The notes: a model not told the origin generated them from the sequence alone. A DNA stretch of 64,000 nt from Shewanella intestini (GCF_018221465.1 NZ_JAAIKR010000002.1:1-64000); one strand, 5' to 3'. Positions 19,517-29,915 are shown, numbered from the stretch's first letter. Numbers and translations are program-made.

Positions 19517-19532
19517 ATAAGTGAGTCGATAA

Positions 19533-20234
19533 ATGATATTTTTTGTTACCGGAACCGACACCGACAGTGGTAAAACCTTAATTTCATCGGCTTTACTTTC
19601 TAGCGCAAAAGGTAAAACCTGTGGCTTTAAACCCATTGCATCGGGTTGTGAAGCAACGCCAGAAGGATTAAGAAACAGCGATGCTTTGGCGTTAATGGCA
19701 CAAGCTAATATGGTGCTTGATTATCAACAAGTGAATCCTATTAGTTTTGCGCCTGCGATTGCACCGCATATAGCAGCTATGCAAATAGGGCAAACACTGA
19801 GTGCGCAACAAGTGACATCGCATTTAATCAGTCAGCCGTTATTACAAGCTGACTTTGCCTTAATTGAAGGTGCGGGTGGGTGGTTGCTCCCACTTGGGGA
19901 GCAGCAGTATTTATCCCACAGCGTCATCGCCCTTAATCGTCACGTGCAGCAAACTCAGCAACTTGATGTTGGGGTTGGGGTTATTATTGTTGTCGGCATG
20001 AAGCTGGGGTGCTTGAACCATGCGCTGTTAACACAATTGGCCATTGAGAATGATGGCTTACATATTGCCGGTTGGGTTGCTAACCAAGTTGATGGCAACA
20101 TGAGTGAAATAGAAGCCAATTTAGCCAGTTTACAACAAATGATGCATGCCCCGTTTTTAGGTTATGTACCGCACTTATCGTGCCCTAGCGCCGAAAATGC
20201 AGCAAGTTACCTTGATATCGCTGCACTAAATTAA
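19533..20234 (+). CDS. bioD: Dethiobiotin synthetase
   Basis: A 233-residue ATP-dependent carboxylase that closes the ureido ring of dethiobiotin from DAPA and CO2. The P-loop GTDTDSGKT lies at residues 6-14; FKPIASGCE and EGAGGWLLPL are the usual DAPA- and Mg-binding segments. It is the last gene of bioB-F-C-D and ends before a strong terminator shared with the convergent astB. Confidence 0.95.
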   Translation: MIFFVTGTDTDSGKTLISSALLSSAKGKTCGFKPIASGCEATPEGLRNSDALALMAQANMVLDYQQVNPISFAPAIAPHIAAMQIGQTLSAQQVTSHLISQPLLQADFALIEGAGGWLLPLGEQQYLSHSVIALNRHVQQTQQLDVGVGVIIVVGMKLGCLNHALLTQLAIENDGLHIAGWVANQVDGNMSEIEANLASLQQMMHAPFLGYVPHLSCPSAENAASYLDIAALN

Positions 20235-20251
20235 CGCCGTAATAGAGCCAT

Positions 20252-20280
20252 AAAAAAACCGCATATAATGCGGTTTTTTT
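20252..20280. terminator. Bidirectional terminator between bioD and astB
   Basis: Seven A, then ACCGCAT-ATA-ATGCGGT, then seven T. It is symmetric and so can end both the bio operon on the plus strand and astB on the minus strand. Confidence 0.92.
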
Positions 20281-20331
20281 ATATTCAGTTGGTGCTGGAT
20301 AATTGGGAAACTAACAGAGCAATTAAGTCAA

Positions 20332-21666
20332 TCAACGCTGAAACTGATAAACACTACCTAATTTTAAAATTTGGGTGAGCTCATCTAATGCAGTTCGAGA
20401 TTCAATCAACAATTGTGGATCGGCTAAATCACTTACAGCAAGTTGGTCACGGTAGTGTTTATCAACCCAAAGGTTTAATCGATTAAATACATCATCATTA
20501 AGCAAGGTGTGCTGATTAACCGCGGCAACTTCTTGTTCGTTCATCGCTACGCGTAACCGTAAGCAAGCTGGGCCGCCGCCATTTTGCATGCTTTGTTTTA
20601 CATCAAAATACAATACTTGTTTTATCGGTGTATTAAGCGTGAGTAACTCATTTAAATAAGCGTGTACAGCGGGGTTTTCTTGGCAGTCTGATGGCGCAAT
20701 AATGGCCATGTTGCCGTTAGGCAAAGTGATAATCTGAGTGTTAAATAAGTAGCTTTTAACGGCATCGGCAATCGCGACTTGCTCGGTGGCGACGTTAATA
20801 AAATGCACATTGGTATTCATTTTACGGCGTATTTCATCAAACTTTGATTGAGTGTCAAGAAAGGCTTGCTCATGATAAAACAACACATTCTGGTTACCGA
20901 CGGAAATGACATCATTATGAAATACCCCTAGGTCAATAACCTCTGGGTTTTGCTGCATAAACACACATGACTCTTCATCAAGCTGATGTAACCGAGATAC
21001 AGCTTGTGACGCTTCTAAGGTTTGTCTTGCTGGAAATTTAGCGGGTTTAGGCATATTGGCTTGAGTAGCTGATTGACCAAATACAAACAGCTCAACACCA
21101 GCGTGACCATAATCAGAACATAAACGGGTGTGATTCGCAGCGCCTTCATCGCCAAAGTGGGCATGCTCGGGCAAATGATGGTGATGCTGAAAATGGCGTT
21201 CATCATTGAATGTGGCTTGTAAGATATTACCTGTAGTAAGTGGCTCAATACTGCGATGTAGCTTGTCAACTAAATTAGCTGGCGTAAAGTGGACTTTGCC
21301 ATTACGAGTATCTGCAGAAGGCGATACTGTTGCGGCGTTTGCTGTCCACATGCTTGATGCACTGCAACATGAATTTAGCAGCGCAGGGGCTTGTTTTGCC
21401 GCATCCGATAAAACTTGTACATCTGTGCCGCTAAAGCCGATTCGGCGCAGTGTCGATAAGTCTGGACGCTCCTGCGGCGCAAGTACGCCTTGTACCATGC
21501 CTAAATCAGCCAGCGCTTTGGCTTTTTGTAAACCTTGTTTTGCTGCCGCTTTCGGGTTTGAGTGCTGAGCAGCATTGTTATAAGAAGCAACATTACCAAA
21601 CGATAAACCTGCATAATTGTGGGTAGGGCCAACAAGGCCATCAAAATTTGCTTCGAAATGCTTCAT
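20332..21666 (-). CDS. astB: N-succinylarginine dihydrolase
   Basis: A 444-residue enzyme of the arginine succinyltransferase (AST) pathway: it converts N2-succinylarginine to succinylornithine, CO2 and two ammonia. The start is the ATG at 21664-21666, which follows AAGGAAAAG and aligns with the family N-terminus ([17 protein letters not shown]). An upstream in-frame ATG at 21709 would add 15 residues without a ribosome-binding site. The family motifs [21 protein letters not shown] and [12 protein letters not shown] (catalytic Cys) are present. The other ast genes are not adjacent. A 16-bp tandem repeat lies within its upstream region. Confidence 0.96.
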   Translation of the reverse strand: MKHFEANFDGLVGPTHNYAGLSFGNVASYNNAAQHSNPKAAAKQGLQKAKALADLGMVQGVLAPQERPDLSTLRRIGFSGTDVQVLSDAAKQAPALLNSCCSASSMWTANAATVSPSADTRNGKVHFTPANLVDKLHRSIEPLTTGNILQATFNDERHFQHHHHLPEHAHFGDEGAANHTRLCSDYGHAGVELFVFGQSATQANMPKPAKFPARQTLEASQAVSRLHQLDEESCVFMQQNPEVIDLGVFHNDVISVGNQNVLFYHEQAFLDTQSKFDEIRRKMNTNVHFINVATEQVAIADAVKSYLFNTQIITLPNGNMAIIAPSDCQENPAVHAYLNELLTLNTPIKQVLYFDVKQSMQNGGGPACLRLRVAMNEQEVAAVNQHTLLNDDVFNRLNLWVDKHYRDQLAVSDLADPQLLIESRTALDELTQILKLGSVYQFQR

Positions 21667-21724
21667 TTCTTTTCCTTGAAATCCGATTTTTATTATTTTT
21701 GTTGTTAGCATCCATCGCTGTTGA

Positions 21725-21781
21725 TGCTAATTGTATTTGGTGCTAATTGTATTTGGTGCTAATTGTATTTGGTGCTAATTG
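21725..21781. repeat. Tandem 16-bp repeat upstream of astB
   Basis: TGCTAATTGTATTTGG occurs three times without a mismatch (21725-21772), followed by a partial fourth copy to 21781. The array starts 59 bases upstream of the astB start, in its promoter or leader region. Confidence 0.95.
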
Positions 21782-22074
21782 CTGTTGACGATAATTGACC
21801 GCCAGTATACTGATGGATGGATGCTTAACAAGGTGTATTATTTTTATACAAAATCACAAAAGTGATTAAAAATGCACATTTATGTATCTAAGCTCCCTAA
21901 AAATGACAGATTAGTTTTTAATAACGCAAAAATATTTTTTATATTTTTTTAAATTGATTAAAAAATCGCACTATGAACACATAAAAGAGGGATTAACTTG
22001 AAACTCTCGTCGCAACACTCTATATATGTAACCAATTTTATATCCTTTTGAGACTATTTGGCGCTATTAAATCT

Positions 22075-24729
22075 ATGGGTAAATCGCTAGTTATTGTCGA
22101 ATCACCGGCCAAAGCCAAGACTATTAATAAGTATCTTGGTAAAGAATTCATCGTTAAGTCGAGCGTCGGTCACATCCGTGATCTGCCGACTTCGTCAACT
22201 TCTGACGGCACTAAATCAGGAAAAACAGCTGCGGAAGTCCGCAAAATGTCGCCAGAAGAAAAAGCCAAATATAAGAAGGCACGCGATCAAAAAGCCTTAG
22301 TGGCACGTATGGGGGTTAATCCTCATAAATCGTGGGAAGCTAACTATCAAATATTACCTGGCAAAGAAAAGGTTGTTAAAGAACTTAAAGCGTTAGCAGA
22401 GTCTGCTGACCAAATCTATCTCGCAACGGATTTGGACCGCGAAGGAGAAGCCATTGCATGGCATCTACAAGAAATCATTGGTGGTGATGATTCGCGGTAT
22501 CAACGAGTGGTATTTAATGAGATCACCAAAAGTGCCATCCAAGATGCATTTAGCCAACCTTCAACGTTAGACACCAATATGGTAAACGCCCAGCAAGCGC
22601 GTCGTTTCCTTGACCGTGTTGTTGGCTTTATGGCGTCACCATTATTGTGGAAAAAAGTGGCTCGCGGGTTATCTGCTGGGCGTGTTCAGTCAGTTGCTGT
22701 TCGCTTAGTCGTTGAACGTGAGGGCGAAATTAAAGCCTTTGTTCCCGAAGAATTTTGGGATATTCATGCTCAGCTTAGTACGAGCAAAGCGGAAAACTTG
22801 AAGCTTCAAGTCAGTAAATTCCAGTCTGCTGCATTTACGCCGGTTAATGAAGCCCAAGCCCAAGTGGCAGTTGATGCATTAAAAGATGCAACATATACCG
22901 TGACGGGGCGTGACGACAAAGCTACCTCAAGCAAGCCATCAGCGCCTTACATTACCTCAACGCTGCAACAGGCTGCGAGTACGCGATTAGGCTTTGGTGT
23001 TAAAAAAACCATGATGATGGCGCAGCGTTTATACGAAGCTGGGCATATTACTTATATGCGTACCGACTCGACCAACTTGAGCCAAGAAGCGCTAGATAAT
23101 GTCCGTGAAATGATTGGCAGTGAGTTTGGCGACAAATACTTACCTGGCGATCCTATTCGTTATGGCAGCAAAGAAGGTGCACAAGAAGCACATGAGGCGA
23201 TTCGTCCGTCAAATGTAAAAGTGCAATCAGCTTCTATGTCAGACATGGAGCGCGACGCACAGCGCTTGTATGAGCTTATTTGGCGTCAATTTGTAGCGTG
23301 TCAAATGACACCTGCTAAATATGATGCCACTCGTCTGACTGTGACAGCAGGTGAGTATGAGCTAAAAGCCAGTGGAAGAACCTTACGCTTTGATGGTTGG
23401 ACGCGTGTTCAGCCGCCAATGAGCAAAAAGAACGAAGAAGACAAAACCTTACCGGTTGTCAATAAAGGCGATAGTTTGTCACTTGACGAACTTATGCCAA
23501 AACAACACTTTACCAAACCAGCTGCTCGTTACAGTGAAGCATCGTTAGTTAAAGAGTTGGAAAAACGAGGTATCGGGCGTCCATCAACTTACGCAACCAT
23601 TATTTCAACGATTCAAGACCGTGGTTATGTCAAGGTTGAAAACCGCCGTTTCTTTGCTGAAAAAATGGGTGAAATTGTCAGTGAACGTTTAGTTGATAGC
23701 TTTAAAGAGTTAATGAGCTATGACTTTACCGCCAGCATGGAGCAAACCTTAGATGATGTTGCTCATGGCAAATTAGAGTGGAAAAAAGTCCTTGATGGTT
23801 TCTATGGCGACTTCACCAAGCAGTTAGCTACCGCAGAACTTGACCCTTCAGAAGGCGGTATGCGCCCGAATGAAATGGTATTGACTGACATTAAGTGTCC
23901 AACCTGTGGTCGCCCAATGGGTATTCGTACTGGTTCAACAGGGGTATTCTTAGGCTGTTCTGGTTATGCATTACCGCCTAAAGAGCGCTGCAAGACGACC
24001 ATGAACCTCACACCAGGTGAAGAAGCCGTCAGTGATAACGAAGATGCAGAAACTGAGGCATTACGTGCTAAGCACCGTTGTCATATCTGTGGAACGGCAA
24101 TGGATAGTTATTTAATCGATGAAACTCGTAAGTTACATGTGTGTGGTAATAACCCAACATGTGAAGGCTATGAAGTTGAAACAGGTACATTCAAAATTAA
24201 GGGCTATGAAGGTCCAATTATTGAGTGTGATAAATGCGGCAATGACATGGAGCTTAAAAATGGCCGCTTTGGTAAATACTTCGGTTGTACCAACGCTGAT
24301 TGTAAAAATACCCGTAAACTGCTGAAAAGTGGGGAAGCGGCGCCACCAAAAGAAGACCCCATCTTCTTGCCAGAGTTAAAATGTACTAAGTCTGATGCAC
24401 ACTTTGTGCTTCGTGATGGTGCAGCAGGGATTTTCCTTGCCGCCAGTACGTTCCCTAAATCACGAGAAACTCGTGCACCGTTGGTGTCAGAGCTGGTGAC
24501 TTATCGTGAACAACTTTGGCCTAAGTATCAGTTCTTAGCAGACGCGCCTGTTGAAGATGAAGATGGTAATCCAGCCATGGTCAAATTTAGCCGTAAAACC
24601 AAAGAACAATATGTTGCCAGTGAGAAAGACGGTAAAGCTTCTGGTTGGTCAGCTAAGTATATTGGTGGAAAATGGGTCGCTGAAAGCACCAAGAAAAAAG
24701 CGAAACCTAAAGCCAAAGCAAAAAAGTAA
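22075..24729 (+). CDS. topA: DNA topoisomerase I
   Basis: An 884-residue type IA topoisomerase that relaxes negative supercoils. The start is the ATG at 22075 ([16 protein letters not shown] aligns with E. coli TopA); an upstream TTG would add nine residues. The Toprim domain has the [13 protein letters not shown] metal site, and the catalytic Tyr327 lies in TYMRTDST. The C-terminal half contains three Cys4 zinc ribbons (CPTCGRPM...C, CHICGTAM...C, CDKCGNDM...C) and a Lys-rich tail. The region before it (21840-22000) is strongly AT-rich, which suits a supercoiling-sensitive promoter. Divergent from astB and alone in its unit. Confidence 0.98.
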   Translation: MGKSLVIVESPAKAKTINKYLGKEFIVKSSVGHIRDLPTSSTSDGTKSGKTAAEVRKMSPEEKAKYKKARDQKALVARMGVNPHKSWEANYQILPGKEKVVKELKALAESADQIYLATDLDREGEAIAWHLQEIIGGDDSRYQRVVFNEITKSAIQDAFSQPSTLDTNMVNAQQARRFLDRVVGFMASPLLWKKVARGLSAGRVQSVAVRLVVEREGEIKAFVPEEFWDIHAQLSTSKAENLKLQVSKFQSAAFTPVNEAQAQVAVDALKDATYTVTGRDDKATSSKPSAPYITSTLQQAASTRLGFGVKKTMMMAQRLYEAGHITYMRTDSTNLSQEALDNVREMIGSEFGDKYLPGDPIRYGSKEGAQEAHEAIRPSNVKVQSASMSDMERDAQRLYELIWRQFVACQMTPAKYDATRLTVTAGEYELKASGRTLRFDGWTRVQPPMSKKNEEDKTLPVVNKGDSLSLDELMPKQHFTKPAARYSEASLVKELEKRGIGRPSTYATIISTIQDRGYVKVENRRFFAEKMGEIVSERLVDSFKELMSYDFTASMEQTLDDVAHGKLEWKKVLDGFYGDFTKQLATAELDPSEGGMRPNEMVLTDIKCPTCGRPMGIRTGSTGVFLGCSGYALPPKERCKTTMNLTPGEEAVSDNEDAETEALRAKHRCHICGTAMDSYLIDETRKLHVCGNNPTCEGYEVETGTFKIKGYEGPIIECDKCGNDMELKNGRFGKYFGCTNADCKNTRKLLKSGEAAPPKEDPIFLPELKCTKSDAHFVLRDGAAGIFLAASTFPKSRETRAPLVSELVTYREQLWPKYQFLADAPVEDEDGNPAMVKFSRKTKEQYVASEKDGKASGWSAKYIGGKWVAESTKKKAKPKAKAKK

Positions 24730-24760
24730 TCGCATTAGTATTCAAACAATGAGTACATCT

Positions 24761-24787
24761 AAAAACCCAGTGCAAACTGGGTTTTTT
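24761..24787 (+). terminator. Terminator of topA
   Basis: AAAAACCCAGT-GCAA-ACTGGGTTTTTT begins 32 bases after the topA stop codon: a GC-rich stem followed by a T-run. Confidence 0.93.
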
Positions 24788-25272
24788 ATTGCCGCAAATT
24801 GTCCGGATGCGTTGACCATCCGTTAATTGGTTTGTTTTGTCAGCAACTTGTCGACCTTAGTCTTAAAAGTGTTATGCAGTTTACTGTTTATGGTACGGTT
24901 AACAAAAATTAATGTCAGTGCAATGGCTTCAATGGAATGTCACCTTTTTACATTTTTGTTAAATTAGTAGGTGAACATTTTTTTGATAAATAAAGATGCA
25001 TTATGTCATCAAGTTAAGCAATAGCGAGGTTGATATAGAAGCTGGCTGTCGATCAAAAAGATCTCCACAGATGAAAACAAACAAAGTTGTTACATTCGTC
25101 TTGAATACCTGTTGTCTAATTTAGCGTCTATTATTGATAACGTTGAATATGTTCCGTCAATTCTGGGATAGGCAGTCTATTTTAAGCTTGTTAAAGTAAT
25201 GCTATCTAATTTCTGGAAGTGAGTTGCTGGTTTAGCTCGCTTCCTCGTTTAATTATCGAAAAGAGAGTTTAC
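24788..25272. other. Gene-free region upstream of the M3 peptidase
   Basis: About 485 bases without a supportable gene. A short hairpin CGGATG-N7-CATCCG lies near 24804. The remainder is AT-rich leader sequence, and GAGAG at about 25263 is the probable ribosome-binding site of the peptidase. Confidence 0.5.
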
Positions 25273-27402
25273 ATGCGCAAAAATCTGATAACGATTGCAA
25301 TCGGCACACTGTTTGTTTTAGGTGGCTGTTCTGCACCAGCAAATAACAATACAGCAAGTTCGGTAACCACAACTCAAAGCCAAGCAAGCAACGTACTGTT
25401 ACAAACCAGTCCGTTACAATATCACGCACCACAATACGATAAAGTGGTTGAAGCTGATTATCTTCCTGCTTTTCGAATTGCGATTAAACAAAGCAATGCT
25501 GAAATTGAACAGATTGTAAATAACCCTGCACCAGTGAATTTTGACAATACTTTAGGTGCTTTTGAGCGCTCAGGCCAATTACTGACTCGCGTGTCGAGCA
25601 TGTTCTTTAATATGTCTTCTTTGATGTCTAACGACAACATGGTTGCGATTCAAAATGAAATTCTACCTGATTTAACTGCACACGAAGATAATGTGTTTAT
25701 GAACAAGAAATTGTTCGCAAGAGTGAGTGAGTTATATCAACAAAAAGATCAACTTAAAGGTGAAGAAAAACGCTTAACGGAATTTTATTATAATAATTTC
25801 GTTCGTGCGGGGGCAAAATTGACTGCCGCTGAACAAGCCAAAGTTCGCCAAATTAATGGTGAATTAGCTAAAAGCACTTCTGCTTACGGTCAAAATATCT
25901 TAAGTTCATTTAAAAATGACGTTGTGTTAGTCACCGATGTAAAAGAGCTTGATGGTTTATCAGCAGATGAAATTGCCAGCTTAAAAGCGGAAGCAACTAA
26001 CGCGGGTAAAAGCGGCTATATGATCACATTGGTTAATACCACAGGTCAGCCTATTTTAGCTCAGCTAAATAACCGCGCATTACGTGAAAGAATCTGGAAA
26101 GTATCAACTGAAAGAGCAACGAAAACCAATGGTCCATTGGTTATTAAATTAGCTAAATTACGTGCCGAAAAAGCAGCGTTATTAGGTTATAAAAACTGGG
26201 CAAGTTATTCAGTTGCTAACCAAATGGCTAAAACACCTGATGCGGTTTATACCATTTTAGATAACCTAGCGCCAAAAGCGGTGAACAAAGCTAAAAATGA
26301 AGCCAAAGATATTCAAGCTGAAATGGCAAAAGAAGGCGCTAATTTTACGCTTCAACCATGGGATTGGGCTTATTACAGTGCAAAAGTACGTAATGCTAAA
26401 TTCCAAATAGATGAAAGCCAAGTAAAACCTTACTTTGAGTTTAATCGTGTGCTAAATGATGGCTTGTTCTATGCGATGAACAAACTCTATGGTATTACTA
26501 TTAAACCGCGTAATGACTTACCTGTTTGGGAACAAGATGTTACCGCTTATGAAGTCTTTGACAAAGACGGTACCTCACTTGGTCTGTTCTATCTTGACCC
26601 ATATGCTCGTCCAGGAAAAAATGGCGGCGCATGGATGAACGAAGCGATCACGCAATCTGGCTTATTAAACGCGCATCCTGTTATTTACAATGCATTGAAT
26701 ATTCCTAAACCAGCAGCAGGCCAACCAACATTATTGACCTTTGATGAAGTGACAACCATGTTCCATGAGTTTGGTCATGCACTACATGGTATGTTCTCTG
26801 ATGTTAAATACCCAAGCATTGCAGGTACAGCCACCGCACGTGATTTTGTTGAATATCCATCTCAATTTAACGAAGATTGGGCGATTAACCCACAAGTGTT
26901 GGCTAATTACGCTAAACATTACAAAACGGGTAAAGCGATTCCAACTGAGCTGCTGAATAAAATCATGAAGTCACACACCTTTAACCAAGGTCATGACACG
27001 ACTGAATACTTAGCCGCGGCTATTCTGGATATGGAATGGCACTCAATTTCTGCAGACACTCCTATTTCAAGTGTTGAAAAATTTGAACATGCAGCATTAG
27101 CTAAACACGGTATTGCTTATGCGCCAGTGCCACCACGTTATAAGAGTAACTACTTTAGCCACAGCTTCTCAGGCGGCTACTCAGCAAGTTATTACGCGTA
27201 TTTGTGGACCGAACTACTTGCGGCAGATACCTTTGCCTATATGGGCCAACACGGCGGTTTAACACTAGAAAATGGTGCTAAGTTCCGTAAAGAGGTGCTA
27301 TCGAAAGGTAACTCTGAAGATTTAATGGGTAACTACTTAGATTATAAAGGCAGTGAGCCAACTATTGATGCACTGCTTAAACGTCGTGGGTTAACTGAAT
27401 AA
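25273..27402 (+). CDS. Lipoprotein M3-family peptidyl-dipeptidase (Dcp type)
   Basis: A 709-residue zinc metallopeptidase of family M3 (thimet oligopeptidase fold, closest to Dcp), which trims dipeptides from the C-terminus of peptides. The start ATG at 25273 opens a lipoprotein signal with lipobox LGGC and lipidated Cys19, so the enzyme is probably anchored in the periplasm. The zinc site is HEFGH (His498, Glu499, His502), and the third ligand lies in the EYPSQFNED segment. The C-terminal NYFSHSFSGGYSASYYAYLW is also typical. Enteric Dcp enzymes lack a lipobox; exported versions are common in Shewanella. Confidence 0.93.
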   Translation: MRKNLITIAIGTLFVLGGCSAPANNNTASSVTTTQSQASNVLLQTSPLQYHAPQYDKVVEADYLPAFRIAIKQSNAEIEQIVNNPAPVNFDNTLGAFERSGQLLTRVSSMFFNMSSLMSNDNMVAIQNEILPDLTAHEDNVFMNKKLFARVSELYQQKDQLKGEEKRLTEFYYNNFVRAGAKLTAAEQAKVRQINGELAKSTSAYGQNILSSFKNDVVLVTDVKELDGLSADEIASLKAEATNAGKSGYMITLVNTTGQPILAQLNNRALRERIWKVSTERATKTNGPLVIKLAKLRAEKAALLGYKNWASYSVANQMAKTPDAVYTILDNLAPKAVNKAKNEAKDIQAEMAKEGANFTLQPWDWAYYSAKVRNAKFQIDESQVKPYFEFNRVLNDGLFYAMNKLYGITIKPRNDLPVWEQDVTAYEVFDKDGTSLGLFYLDPYARPGKNGGAWMNEAITQSGLLNAHPVIYNALNIPKPAAGQPTLLTFDEVTTMFHEFGHALHGMFSDVKYPSIAGTATARDFVEYPSQFNEDWAINPQVLANYAKHYKTGKAIPTELLNKIMKSHTFNQGHDTTEYLAAAILDMEWHSISADTPISSVEKFEHAALAKHGIAYAPVPPRYKSNYFSHSFSGGYSASYYAYLWTELLAADTFAYMGQHGGLTLENGAKFRKEVLSKGNSEDLMGNYLDYKGSEPTIDALLKRRGLTE

Positions 27403-27450
27403 TAATCACTTTTGGGTCTGCTGGATTAGAGACTAAATAAAATAACTAAA

Positions 27451-27485
27451 TAGCCAAGGTAAATACTTACCTTGGCTATTTTTTT
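27451..27485 (+). terminator. Terminator of the M3 peptidase gene
   Basis: TAGCCAAGGTAA-ATAC-TTACCTTGGCTA followed by seven T is a 12-base-pair stem 48 bases past the stop codon. Confidence 0.95.
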
Positions 27486-27515
27486 GATTATTTATTGATA
27501 ATTGGATGTTCTCGT

Positions 27516-27651
27516 CTACGAGACTACGAGACTACGAGACTACGAGACTACGAGACTACGAGACTACGAGACTACGAGACTACGAGACTACGAGACTACG
27601 AGACTACGAGACTACGAGACTACAAGGCTACAAGACTACAAGGCTACAAGA
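27516..27651. repeat. Tandem octanucleotide array (CTACGAGA)
   Basis: Thirteen exact copies of CTACGAGA (27516-27619) are followed by four variants, alternately CTACAAGG and CTACAAGA (27620-27651). Because eight is not a multiple of three, all three forward frames stay open and read as the same repeating peptide, which explains the overlapping open frames there; these are not genes. Confidence 0.97.
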
Positions 27652-27864
27652 CCAACAACTCATATCTATTTTTGCTATTTATCGTGTTATCACTTAGTAA
27701 GCTTCATTAGGCTTTAGAAGAGTATTATTGCGAATTATCGTTGTTGATGTTTGCAGCAAAAAGGCCAATAAATATATGGCTACAGCAAGCGTACTGATTT
27801 TGATTTCTGGTAACTAAACTTCTTGGCTTAACCTTAATAAGAGGGCGTTAAAATGCATAAAGGC

Positions 27865-28410
27865 TTAGCGTTGTGGTTGTTGGGTTTTACTATACACAAG
27901 GGTATTATCAAGCTCACCAGAGGGTAATCGACGTTCATTAATTAATGTACCCTCAAATTCGTAGCCACATCGTTTAGCTATAGCCCAGCTTTTGTGATTA
28001 GTTTGTGCGGCTCTAATTTCAAGGCGTACAGCATTGAGTTTTGAAAAGGCGTAGTGTTCAATTGCCGTTACCGCTTCTGTCATAAAGCCGTGACCAGCGC
28101 TTGAGGTGCGTATCCAATAACCCAGTTCATAAAAGGGCACGCTATTGTCGCGAATAATTAATCCAATTGCGCCAATTAGCTCAGCAGTTTGCTTGTTGAT
28201 AATTGAAAAACGTAATTCATCTGTGGCATTAGTAAAATTACTGATAGCTAACTGAGTATCTGCAATTGATTCCGCTTGGGTTAATGCATAAGGTACCCAA
28301 GATAAGTAGGTAGTTAATTCTTGCTCACTTTCTTGAATCGCAGCAAGGATCCTTGGTTGATATTCCAAAGAGGGTGGGATAAGTTGCAAGCGTGCAGTTT
28401 CTATCTTCAT
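27865..28410 (-). CDS. GNAT acetyltransferase, RimJ/RimL-like
   Basis: A 181-residue acetyl-CoA-dependent N-acetyltransferase. It begins ETARLQLIPPS like the RimJ/RimL and ribosomal-protein acetyltransferases. The acetyl-CoA-binding segment lies around residues 100-125 (ELGYWIRTSSAGHGFMTEAVTA) and the terminal NHKSWAIAKRCGYEFEG motif is typical. The target (N-terminal amine of a protein, or a small molecule) cannot be told. The start ATG at 28408-28410 is preceded directly by a 7-bp tandem repeat that supplies the only GGA ribosome-binding element, so copy number could alter expression. It is isolated between a repeat array and a pseudogene. Confidence 0.85.
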   Translation of the reverse strand: MKIETARLQLIPPSLEYQPRILAAIQESEQELTTYLSWVPYALTQAESIADTQLAISNFTNATDELRFSIINKQTAELIGAIGLIIRDNSVPFYELGYWIRTSSAGHGFMTEAVTAIEHYAFSKLNAVRLEIRAAQTNHKSWAIAKRCGYEFEGTLINERRLPSGELDNTLVYSKTQQPQR

Positions 28411-28416
28411 CGTCGA

Positions 28417-28479
28417 TAATCCGTAATCCGTAATCCGTAATCCGTAATCCGTAATCCGTAATCCTTAATCCGTAATCCA
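28417..28479. repeat. Tandem heptanucleotide repeat at the GNAT start
   Basis: Nine consecutive 7-base units of TAATCC(G): the first six are exact, then TAATCCT, TAATCCG and TAATCCA. On the GNAT strand they read CGGATTA, and the array ends six bases before the start codon, so the leader and probably the promoter spacing of that gene consist of the repeat. Confidence 0.95.
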
Positions 28480-28528
28480 TTAAATAGTTAAATTGATAAC
28501 GCGTTAATTTTTTAGCATATTGACTATA

Positions 28529-28555
28529 AAAAAGCCTTGAAAATAGGTCAAGGCT
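28529..28555 (-). terminator. Terminator downstream of the M28 pseudogene
   Basis: On the minus strand AAGCCTTGA-CCTATTT-TCAAGGCTT is followed by TTTTT, beginning 8 bases after the last pseudogene codon. It is an intact relic of the original gene's terminator. Confidence 0.85.
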
Positions 28556-28562
28556 TGTGGAG

Positions 28563-29390
28563 TTAATAGTCCAATAATCCTTCTGTAATAGGGCGCAATG
28601 AGTGAAACTCGCTGCCTAGATAATATCCGGGCCGATACTCACTATTGCTTAGCACTGTAGCCGCTTTAAAGTCGTTGATTAAATCTTCAATTGTGCCAGA
28701 TAAATCCCAATCATCACGATATTCATCACAGACGTTATAATTACAATCTTGCATTACTGAACGCATTTTCTCGTTTATACTGCGCCGTTTTCGCATTAAG
28801 TGGAATCCGCCCACTGCCGGCGAACACCGCAGGTCGCCCTTCTTTAGCAAAATTGAAATGATCTGAGCGGAAAAACCAGCTGATTTAGGACGAGATTCTT
28901 TTGTTGCCACATGTCCTTGAACTAAAGCAGAAGCATTAATTAAGTATTGTTGGTGCAATGACTGATCTTTGCCGATAATGGGGTCATCTTGAGTTTTACA
29001 TAGATCTTGGCCGTATCGACATTAAATACTGCAAGGGTGTCCTCAATTAGGTAAGACGGGGTGTCAGCGTAAAACGTGATTCCAATAGCCCCTCGCGCTT
29101 TTGCTGTGGTTGCGATAAAGGTCACAGAGTGCGTTAAGGGTTTGCCATGGTTAGCTTGTTGAGCAGACTACTTGCTATTTCAAGTCATTGTGCCGTATCT
29201 GTGAGGTTGTTAAGCGCCACTGTCAATCTGAACGCCTTGTTTTGTGCGCTCTTTACCAAGGTTATCCCAATGCACAGTTAAGAGTAAATGGGTATTTGCC
29301 CGTACGGTTCCTGAAAGCGTACGGGCAACATTATAGTGATTGGTGTAATGGACGTGTATGTCATGATGAAACTGCTACGCTTTGTTAAAT
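28563..29390 (-). pseudogene. Frameshifted M28-family aminopeptidase
   Basis: No single frame is open, but consecutive pieces on the minus strand match M28 zinc aminopeptidases in order. First is YNVARTLSGT then HWDNLGK (29255-29272), the family's metal-binding HWDHLG. Next are DTLAVFNVDTAKIY, then IIGKDQSLHQQYLINA in another frame, then RSDHFNFAKEGRPAVF (about 28822-28869) in a third. Last is CDEYRDDWDLSGTIEDL (28681-28731). A frameshift lies at the A5 run 28871-28875 (one T short on the gene strand), another near 28985, a third near 28765, and there are stop codons around 29150-29200. The usual catalytic Glu-Glu segment before GLLGS reads AKARGAIG. The gene is dead. Its N-terminal part upstream of 29390 is no longer recognisable. 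Confidence 0.85.
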
Positions 29391-29915
29391 AACGGCGTAG
29401 TATCTTGTTGAACGGTAGAGGTATTGTGAATGACTTTTTCATGACTACAAGCAGACCGTAAGACTATGGCGCAACCCAAGATGTCATCGTCATCCTTTCT
29501 TGTTATTTGTGCTTATACTTACTGAAATGCTGGCGCTGAAATAGTGGGGTTTGGAAAAGATGTTACTCAAAATAATGTCTGACATCGCTAATAATAAATT
29601 GGGCTATGGCAAATATAAAATTTACTAGACAAGAGGGAAGTGTTTTTAAGAGATGGGGAATTTAAAACGATAAAAACATAGTGCTAATTAATTTTACCGT
29701 GTTGATACGATTATAAATACCGCTAAACAGCTTGTTAAATTAGTCTATTTGATATAGAAGCAGGCAAGAATATAATTAAATTTTGTGAAGTAAACTACGT
29801 TTTTTATATTGGATGCCTGTTAATGATGATATTGATAGCATATCAACTTGTATCAGTCATGTTAGTTTATTTTTATTTTACCTTTTAGATTATTGGTTTT
29901 ATTGTCCCTTTGTTT
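29391..29915. other. Gene-free region between pseudogene and TetR gene
   Basis: AT-rich, with stops in every frame. It probably includes the eroded N-terminal part and promoter of the M28 pseudogene, but I see no motif that would prove it. Confidence 0.5.

Noticed and set aside
27516-27651. CRISPR-like array
   Set aside because: The repeats are contiguous with no spacers and are far shorter than CRISPR repeats; no cas genes are present.
27495-27717. Three overlapping open frames encoding a repetitive LRDYETTR peptide
   Set aside because: They arise only because the 8-bp tandem unit has no stop codon in any forward frame; there is no ribosome-binding site or non-repetitive domain.
29297-29327. 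Strong hairpin TGCCCGTACG / CGTACGGGCA as terminator or small RNA
   Set aside because: It has no T-run and lies within the M28 pseudogene, in the codons for VARTLSGTVRA, so the coding remnant explains it sufficiently.
29188-29388. 66-codon plus-strand frame
   Set aside because: It is antisense to the M28 pseudogene, whose motifs read on the minus strand; the frame itself has no recognisable domain.
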